A stretch of 7,595 nucleotides of DNA from Euryarchaeota archaeon UBA561 (GTDB taxonomy: Archaea > Thermoplasmatota > Poseidoniia > Poseidoniales > Poseidoniaceae). Positions 1 to 4,648 of the stretch are shown here, piece after piece (within the stretch, counting starts at the first letter, position 1; the number at the start of each line of letters is the position of its first letter). The position numbers and the translations under genes were made by a program. Location of the stretch: the NCBI GenBank assembly GCA_002502295.1, contig DANX01000089.1, forward strand, positions 1 through 7,595, given 5' to 3'. The notes below the pieces were generated by a model. It had not been told where the DNA came from. It ran no database searches and saw only the letters and a program-made list of their open reading frames with translations.

Positions 1-1335
1 GGAACCGGCTCTGATTCCACGACACCAATCGCCACGGCGGTTTTCGGTCCGAATCAAGTGGCGGCCGGAATCTCTGTCGGCGGTTCACACACCTGCGTCG
101 TGGATACCTCGGGCGATGTTTCGTGCTGGGGGCTCGGTCAGTACGGACGCTTGGGCAACGGAGGAAACGGCATTGAACCCGCGCCAGCCGTCATCAACAA
201 TCTTGGTCCAGGCCAGACGGCACTCGAGATCGCTTCTGGTTTTGCCCACTCATGTGCGGTCCAAGCAGACGGGAACGTGACGTGTTGGGGCGAGGGGAGC
301 AGTGGGCAACTCGGAAACGGAGCGACCAGTTCATGGTACACTGAATCCTCACCTGTCTTGACCTCCAGTCTTGGAGCAGGACGAACCGCCGTGGCCGTCT
401 CCGCTGGAAATGATCACTCGTGTGCGATTCTTGATACGGGCTCGGTTTCATGTTGGGGGAGCGGTGGAAATGGACGACTCGGTAATGGAGCAGGTTCGCA
501 ACAAACGACGCCGACCCAAACCAGCAGTTTGGGGGCAGGTCGAACGGCGGTCAACATCTCGTTAGGCGGCAGCCACTCGTGTGTCATCTTGGACAACGGT
601 GCTGTGTCGTGCTGGGGTGGAGGAGGCTACGGCCAACTCGGCAACGGAGGGACCTCTTCACAGAGCACTCCAACGTTGACCAACAGCCTCGGTACCGGCC
701 GTACTGCGGTCGCTATTTCCGCAGGCAACCGACACACCTGCGTTATTCTTGATAACGGCGCCGTTTCGTGCTGGGGGAGTAACGCTGACGGACAGTTGGG
801 CAATGGGGGAACATCGTCGTCCTCAACACCAACCCTCACAAGCAGCCTAGGGACAGGTCGGACGGCCATTTCGATTTCTGCAGGCAACCGACACACCTGC
901 GCCGTGCTCGACAACGGCGCCGTTTCTTGCTGGGGGCACGGTGGCGTCGGACAACTGGGCAACGGTGGAACCTCTGACAAGCTATCACCCACGCTCACCG
1001 GTTCACTGGGCACCGGGGTGGTCGCCACAGAAGTCACCACTGCCGCTTCCCATTCATGCGCTCTCCACAGCACGGGTTCCGTGTCATGTTGGGGCTTTGG
1101 TGGCTACGGTCAAATTGGCAATTCAGGCAACCAGCAACGCAACACGCCGGCCCTCACCAGCAGCTTTGGTAGCGGTGTTGTAGCCACATCTCTTGCGGCT
1201 GGATACGATCACACGTGCGCTGCCTTGTCAAACGGATATGTCTCATGCTGGGGACTTGGAAGCAGTGGGCAAATTGGCAATGGAAATTATGGCAATCGAA
1301 ATTCACCAACACCAACGAACAGCTTTGCCAGTGAG
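1..1335 (+). repeat. RCC1-like repeat array, 8 complete copies plus the end of a ninth
   Basis: The conserved core is H(T/S)C-x9-(S/T)CWG followed by G-x-(L/I)GNG and a Ser/Thr-rich loop. The second Cys codon of the core falls at 124, 283, 451, 610, 769, 928, 1087 and 1246. Spacing is exactly 159 bases (53 residues), except the second interval, which is 168 bases (56 residues). This matches RCC1/alpha-tubulin suppressor-like repeats, which form beta-propeller blades. Every copy carries a Cys pair nine residues apart, which suggests one disulfide per blade and fits an exported domain. At least nine copies existed, more than one seven-bladed propeller holds. The middle copies are almost identical, pointing to recent duplication. 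Confidence 0.85.
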
Positions 1336-3426
1336 GAGATAGCCGCCCTTTCCGAGCGAGATTTTGATGGGGATGGTGTGCTGAACATCTTCGAAAGCAA
1401 CCTCTGTCAACCGGGCACCTATGAGCCCTCGACGGCTCCTTCAACCTGCGTTGACGCCGATGCCGGATATTTCGTTAGCTACTCGGGTCAAACCTCCCAG
1501 ACACCTTGTCCGGTCGGCACCTTTCAACCCGACACCGGCCAAACATCGTGCGATGAAGCACAACCCGGCTATTTTGTCGATTTAGAGGGCCAGTCAACGC
1601 AATCACCGTGCATTGCTGGAACCTACAATCCAAACTCGAGAGCGGAGACCGTTGATGCTTGCATTGATGCAGATCCCGGATACTATACCTCACTTGATGG
1701 TCAATCCAATCAACTGCCTTGTCAATCGGGCACATACCAGCCTTTGGGAGGCCAGGTGGCGTGCGATGATGCCGCACCTGGTCATTTTGTTGCTCTCGCT
1801 GCGCAGATCGGCCAAACACCCTGCCAGCCCGGAACCTATCAACCCGGTTATGGGCAGGATTCCTGCCTTGACGCAGATGAAGGGAACCATGTGCCTCAAC
1901 CCGGACAACCCGATCAACAAGCCTGTGAACTCGGAACATACCAGCCTTTGAAGGGGCAGGAAGAATGTTTTGATGCCGACCGAGGGCATTTTGTTGATGA
2001 AACCGGCCAGACAAGCCAAACGCCGTGTGAGCGAGGTACATACAACCCAAGCACGGGTTCAAGCAATGCTTCGGATTGTCTTGATGCCTCACCAGGTTAT
2101 TACGTGGACGAAACAGGTCAACCCAACCAAAAGCCGTGCGATTACGGAACCTTCAATCCAAACAGCGGAGCGAAAAATGAAGCCGATTGCCGATTTGCAG
2201 ACCCGGGGCATTATGTGAACGCCCTGGGGCAAGCAAATCAGACCCCATGCGATGTTGGTACGTACAATCCCCTTTCCGGCTCAACCTCTCGCTTTGACTG
2301 CTTGGACGCTGATGCAGGGCATTATGTTGGACAGAACGGTTCAGCGAACCACACGATGTGTGAACTTGGATCCTATCAGCCGTTGAAGGCGCAATCTGAA
2401 TGCTTGTTGGCTGAGCCTGGGTCGTACGTTCCTGAGCGAGGACAACTGAGCCAAACGCCGTGCGTTGAAGGTACTTACCAACCCCTTGAGGGGCAGAACC
2501 GTTGCGATGACGCCGAACCAGGACATTACGTGAGCGGACCGCAAGCCGTTGCTCAGATGCCGTGCACTGAAGGAACCTTCCAACCATCCAACGCTCAGAT
2601 ATCGTGCGATTCTGCCGATGCGGGCCACTATGTGGACCTGCCCGCTCAGTCAGAACAGGTGGCCTGTGAACCCGGGACCTACAACCCACAAACGGGTTCC
2701 ATGGAGGCTTCCGCTTGCCGAGCTGCCGATGTAGGGCATTACGTGAACGGAACCGGACACGTTGGGCAAACACCCTGTGCACCGGGAACCTACCAAAACA
2801 TCACAGGGTCTTCATCGTGCCTTCAAGCAAGCATTGGTTTCTATGTCCCTGTCGAGGGCGCTACAGAGCAGACAGCATGCCCTTACAAGACCAGCACAGT
2901 CTCCACAGGTTCATCCTCTCAGGCCCTCTGCATCCTTGACACCGATGCCGACCTTTTACCCGATGAGATCGACACCGATGATGACGGGGATGGAACGGTG
3001 GACCAGGACGATGCTTTCCCGCTTGACGCCAGTGAAGACAAGGATTCCGATGGCGACGGACGGGGCGACAACATGCAAGCTGCTGCCGAAGCTCGGCAAA
3101 TGAAGATGATTCTCATGGCCGGAGGTGTGCTCTTGGCCATCGTGATTGGGGTTGTTGCTCTCCGCTCTCGAAAATCAGAAGAAGAGGACGACTGGTACAA
3201 AGAAGAATACGAATTCTTCGAATCCGAGACGAGCGATCAAGCATCAAACCCTCCGCCAACCGACATCCCACAGCGTGTGTCGGCATCCTTCGTGGAGCGA
3301 TGGGAAGACCTCCCTTCCGGGGACTGGCTCGATAATGGGGAGGATGGGACAAATTGGTACCTTGATGACGACGGGAATCACTGGCATTCCACCGAGGGTG
3401 GATTCAAGATTTGGGAAGAATCGTGA
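1..3426 (+). CDS. Giant modular surface protein (RCC1 repeats, Cys-rich repeats, Ca-binding stretch, TM anchor), 5'-partial
   Basis: The reading frame is open from base 1 to the TGA at 3424-3426, giving 1141 visible residues. The GTG at 58 is not a credible start: the 19 codons before it encode the end of another RCC1-type repeat, so the N-terminus and presumably a signal peptide lie outside the window. Domain order by window residue: RCC1-like repeats about 1-445; a DFDGDGVLN calcium-type loop at 454-462; Cys-rich GTY/GQ repeats 469-977; an Asp-rich thrombospondin type 3-like stretch 980-1024; one hydrophobic helix 1036-1054 followed by RSRK; an acidic cytoplasmic tail to 1141 ending in a Trp-rich motif. 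Arg/Lys just after the helix suggests an outside-to-inside orientation, with the repeats exported and the tail in the cytosol. RCC1 propellers and Cys-rich stalks usually bind proteins or glycans, so adhesion or surface recognition is plausible, but the ligand is unknown. It is probably transcribed separately from the genes downstream. Confidence 0.9.
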   Translation, partial: GTGSDSTTPIATAVFGPNQVAAGISVGGSHTCVVDTSGDVSCWGLGQYGRLGNGGNGIEPAPAVINNLGPGQTALEIASGFAHSCAVQADGNVTCWGEGSSGQLGNGATSSWYTESSPVLTSSLGAGRTAVAVSAGNDHSCAILDTGSVSCWGSGGNGRLGNGAGSQQTTPTQTSSLGAGRTAVNISLGGSHSCVILDNGAVSCWGGGGYGQLGNGGTSSQSTPTLTNSLGTGRTAVAISAGNRHTCVILDNGAVSCWGSNADGQLGNGGTSSSSTPTLTSSLGTGRTAISISAGNRHTCAVLDNGAVSCWGHGGVGQLGNGGTSDKLSPTLTGSLGTGVVATEVTTAASHSCALHSTGSVSCWGFGGYGQIGNSGNQQRNTPALTSSFGSGVVATSLAAGYDHTCAALSNGYVSCWGLGSSGQIGNGNYGNRNSPTPTNSFASEEIAALSERDFDGDGVLNIFESNLCQPGTYEPSTAPSTCVDADAGYFVSYSGQTSQTPCPVGTFQPDTGQTSCDEAQPGYFVDLEGQSTQSPCIAGTYNPNSRAETVDACIDADPGYYTSLDGQSNQLPCQSGTYQPLGGQVACDDAAPGHFVALAAQIGQTPCQPGTYQPGYGQDSCLDADEGNHVPQPGQPDQQACELGTYQPLKGQEECFDADRGHFVDETGQTSQTPCERGTYNPSTGSSNASDCLDASPGYYVDETGQPNQKPCDYGTFNPNSGAKNEADCRFADPGHYVNALGQANQTPCDVGTYNPLSGSTSRFDCLDADAGHYVGQNGSANHTMCELGSYQPLKAQSECLLAEPGSYVPERGQLSQTPCVEGTYQPLEGQNRCDDAEPGHYVSGPQAVAQMPCTEGTFQPSNAQISCDSADAGHYVDLPAQSEQVACEPGTYNPQTGSMEASACRAADVGHYVNGTGHVGQTPCAPGTYQNITGSSSCLQASIGFYVPVEGATEQTACPYKTSTVSTGSSSQALCILDTDADLLPDEIDTDDDGDGTVDQDDAFPLDASEDKDSDGDGRGDNMQAAAEARQMKMILMAGGVLLAIVIGVVALRSRKSEEEDDWYKEEYEFFESETSDQASNPPPTDIPQRVSASFVERWEDLPSGDWLDNGEDGTNWYLDDDGNHWHSTEGGFKIWEES
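1405..2931 (+). repeat. Cys-rich GTY/GQ repeat array, 14 full copies and one degenerate copy
   Basis: Repeats start at Cys codons 1405, 1507, 1609, 1720, 1822, 1924, 2026, 2137, 2248, 2359, 2461, 2563, 2665 and 2776, with a degraded last unit at 2878-2931. The consensus is C-x-x-G-T-(Y/F)-(Q/N)-P, then a second Cys, then DA(D/E)PG(H/Y)(Y/F)V and GQxxQTP. It resembles the GCC2/GCC3 (ephrin receptor-like, TNFR-like) Cys-rich repeats of eukaryotic and some prokaryotic surface proteins. Each unit has two cysteines, probably disulfide-linked, giving a rigid extended stalk between the RCC1 head and the membrane. Nine units have 34 residues and five have 37 (units 3, 7, 8, 9 and 13). The family assignment is from pattern memory; the repeats themselves are plain to see. 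Confidence 0.85.
2938..3072 (+). other. Asp-rich thrombospondin type 3-like calcium-binding stretch
   Basis: Residues 980-1024 hold repeated DxDxDG-type loops: DTDADLLPDEIDTDDDGDG, then VDQDDAFPLD and DSDGDGRGDN. This is the pattern of TSP3/EF-hand-like calcium-binding repeats, often found just before the membrane anchor of archaeal and bacterial surface proteins. It probably stiffens the membrane-proximal stalk when calcium is bound, which would suit sea water. A shorter loop of the same type sits between the RCC1 and Cys-rich arrays at 1360-1386. Confidence 0.8.
3106..3162 (+). other. Single transmembrane helix of the surface protein
   Basis: Nineteen uncharged residues (1036-1054, MILMAGGVLLAIVIGVVAL) are flanked by a short helix-prone segment and by RSRK. 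The positive residues on the C-terminal side predict a cytosolic tail. It is the only hydrophobic span in the visible protein. Confidence 0.88.
3301..3423 (+). other. Trp-rich acidic cytoplasmic tail motif
   Basis: The last 41 residues hold five tryptophans at window residues 1101, 1109, 1119, 1128 and 1138, spaced 8, 10, 9 and 10 apart. They sit among Gly, Asp and aromatic residues (EDGTNWYLDDDGNHWHS). The LPSGDW start and W-Y core faintly recall a WW domain, but the His/Pro signature residues are missing, so I do not assign it. It could be a small beta fold or a docking tail for a cytosolic partner. Confidence 0.5.
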
Positions 3427-3485
3427 GAGCAGACCCTTAGAATTCGCTGGTGAAGGTTCTTGAGCCGACTCAGGAAACACCGTTC

Positions 3486-3872
3486 ATGAACCCCATCGTC
3501 GCTTCATTGCTCGAGTTTAACCATGCCTTTGAGATTCCAAAACTTGACACCCCCGCCCTCGGACCCGATGATTTGATTGAACTTCGCATAAAACTCCTAA
3601 CCGAAGAGGTGCAGGAATACGCCGAAGCAGCACGCGCTGGTGATTTGGTTGAGGTGTTGGATGCGCTGGCAGACATTGGTTACATTCTCGCTGGAACCAT
3701 CATCAACCATGGAATGCAAAGCATCTACGACGATGCGTTCAACGAAGTCCATCGCTCGAACATGGCGAAACTTGTCGACGGCAAAGTGATTCGGAGAGAA
3801 GACGGTAAGGTCCTCAAACCCGAGGGCTGGATGCCGCCCCAACTGGCGCAATTTCTCCCCAACGACGCGTGA
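3486..3872 (+). CDS. MazG-like / phosphoribosyl-ATP pyrophosphohydrolase-like protein
   Basis: This 128-residue all-alpha protein of the MazG/HisE-like NTP pyrophosphatase superfamily probably hydrolyses a nucleoside triphosphate or similar nucleotide to the monophosphate and pyrophosphate, with Mg2+. The metal-binding pattern is visible as EExxE (E40, E41, E44), then ExxD (E56, D59) and D63. The C-terminal half has VHRSNMAKL and REDGKVLKPEGW, typical of a stand-alone subfamily also seen in bacteria and phages. The frame also opens at a GTG at 3450, but ATG 3486 is preferred: homologues of this type begin close to the (E/R)FxxAF segment (here EFNHAF), and an AGGAAA lies upstream. No histidine genes are nearby, so true HisE is less likely than nucleotide housecleaning. 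The stop TGA lies 44 bases before the next ATG, suggesting one operon. The exact substrate cannot be told from sequence. Confidence 0.8.
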   Translation: MNPIVASLLEFNHAFEIPKLDTPALGPDDLIELRIKLLTEEVQEYAEAARAGDLVEVLDALADIGYILAGTIINHGMQSIYDDAFNEVHRSNMAKLVDGKVIRREDGKVLKPEGWMPPQLAQFLPNDA

Positions 3873-3896
3873 GTTTATTCACATGGTTTCATGAAC

Positions 3897-3903
3897 AAGG
3901 AGA
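3897..3903 (+). promoter_or_regulatory. Probable ribosome binding site for the SDR gene
   Basis: AAGGAGA lies 13 bases before ATG 3917. The spacing is slightly long, but it is the best Shine-Dalgarno-like match in this gap. It favours ATG 3917 over the upstream in-frame GTG at 3869, which has no such site and overlaps the previous stop. Confidence 0.45.
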
Positions 3904-3916
3904 CCCAGCGCATTCC

Positions 3917-4648
3917 ATGAGCCGTCCCGTAGCGTTGGTAACCGGTGGAGGTCGAGGCATCGGCGCCGCCATCTCCGACCGCTTAGCCGCTGATGGCTAC
4001 GACGTGTTGCTGACCTACAATCAATCCTCAAAACCCGCTGAAATGATCGTTGATTCCATTCGTGAGCGTGGCGATGACGCGCTTGCCGTCAAGGTGGATT
4101 GTTGCGATCTTGGTGAAGTTGGCCTTCTTGGCCAACACCCATGGATGGAACGTGGTGTTGATGTTCTCGTTCTCAACCATGGCGTTTACAACCGTGTCCA
4201 GGGCCATGCCATGACGTTGGACGATTTGGCGGCGACCATGAAAACGAATTTTGAGGGCGCTGTTGCGGTTTGGAAAGCGGTTCAACCCCACCTCACAGAG
4301 CGTGCTCGAATGGTGGTCGTCGGGTCGCAATTGGGCATCCGTGGCTCGCCTCACGGGGCCGATTATGCCGCCTCGAAGGCGGCCCTCTCAACGTGGGCTC
4401 GATCGCTGGCTCAGTCGGTTGGGCCGGAAGGTAAGCGGGTGAACATTCTCGCCCCTGGGTACGTCGATACCGACATTCTTGCGGGAGACAGTCAAGAAAA
4501 ACGTCAGCAGCGGGAACAAGAGGTGCCGCTTCAGCGCGTGGGTTCACCAGAAGACATGGCGGCGACGGTGTCCTTCCTTGTTGGTCCAGACTCAGCCTAC
4601 ATCACGGGGGCCATTCTTCACGTAAATGGCGGACTTTATCTCCCCTGA
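3917..4648 (+). CDS. Short-chain dehydrogenase/reductase, FabG-like
   Basis: This 243-residue classical SDR is an NAD(P)-dependent oxidoreductase with a Rossmann fold, cytosolic and probably tetrameric. Visible motifs are the cofactor loop TGGGRGIG (T9-G16), N111 of the catalytic tetrad, S137, Y150 and K154 (YAASK), the PG motif at P180-G181, and the C-terminal ITGAILHVNGG. There is no Asp at the end of the second strand (TYNQSS), and R13 lies in the Gly-rich loop. Both lean towards NADPH, by analogy with FabG. The usual NNAG motif is NHG here (N87-G89). The frame opens at GTG 3869, overlapping the previous stop, but that adds 16 residues not typical of the family, so ATG 3917 is chosen. FabG-like 3-oxoacyl reductase is the nearest familiar relative, yet substrates vary widely in this family and none is claimed. 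The 3' end overlaps the longest uvrB frame by 23 bases. Confidence 0.87.
   Translation: MSRPVALVTGGGRGIGAAISDRLAADGYDVLLTYNQSSKPAEMIVDSIRERGDDALAVKVDCCDLGEVGLLGQHPWMERGVDVLVLNHGVYNRVQGHAMTLDDLAATMKTNFEGAVAVWKAVQPHLTERARMVVVGSQLGIRGSPHGADYAASKAALSTWARSLAQSVGPEGKRVNILAPGYVDTDILAGDSQEKRQQREQEVPLQRVGSPEDMAATVSFLVGPDSAYITGAILHVNGGLYLP

Noticed and set aside
627..1073. Reverse-strand 148-codon frame in the RCC1 array
   Set aside because: Its product repeats with the same 53-residue period as the sense strand, so it is an antisense image of the RCC1 repeats.
1..1335. Regular direct repeats as a CRISPR array
   Set aside because: The repeats are long, coding, in frame and vary mostly at third positions; there are no spacers of unrelated sequence.
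1475..2092. Long reverse-strand open frames in the Cys-rich region (also 2153-2782)
   Set aside because: They are shadows of the repeat array: the periodic sense sequence keeps the antisense frame open. The products are His/Arg-rich and low in hydrophobic order, with no recognisable domain.
3450..3485. GTG 3450 as start of the MazG-like gene
   Set aside because: It adds 12 residues with no family match and has no ribosome site; ATG 3486 fits the family N-terminus.
3427..3485. Promoter or terminator between the surface protein gene and the MazG-like gene
   Set aside because: A boundary is expected here, but I see no convincing TATA-like box, T-run or hairpin in these 59 bases.
3869..3916. 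GTG 3869 (GTGA overlap) as start of the SDR gene
   Set aside because: The overlap is attractive for coupling, but the added 16 residues precede a typical SDR N-terminus (MSRPVALVTGG), and AAGGAGA supports ATG 3917.
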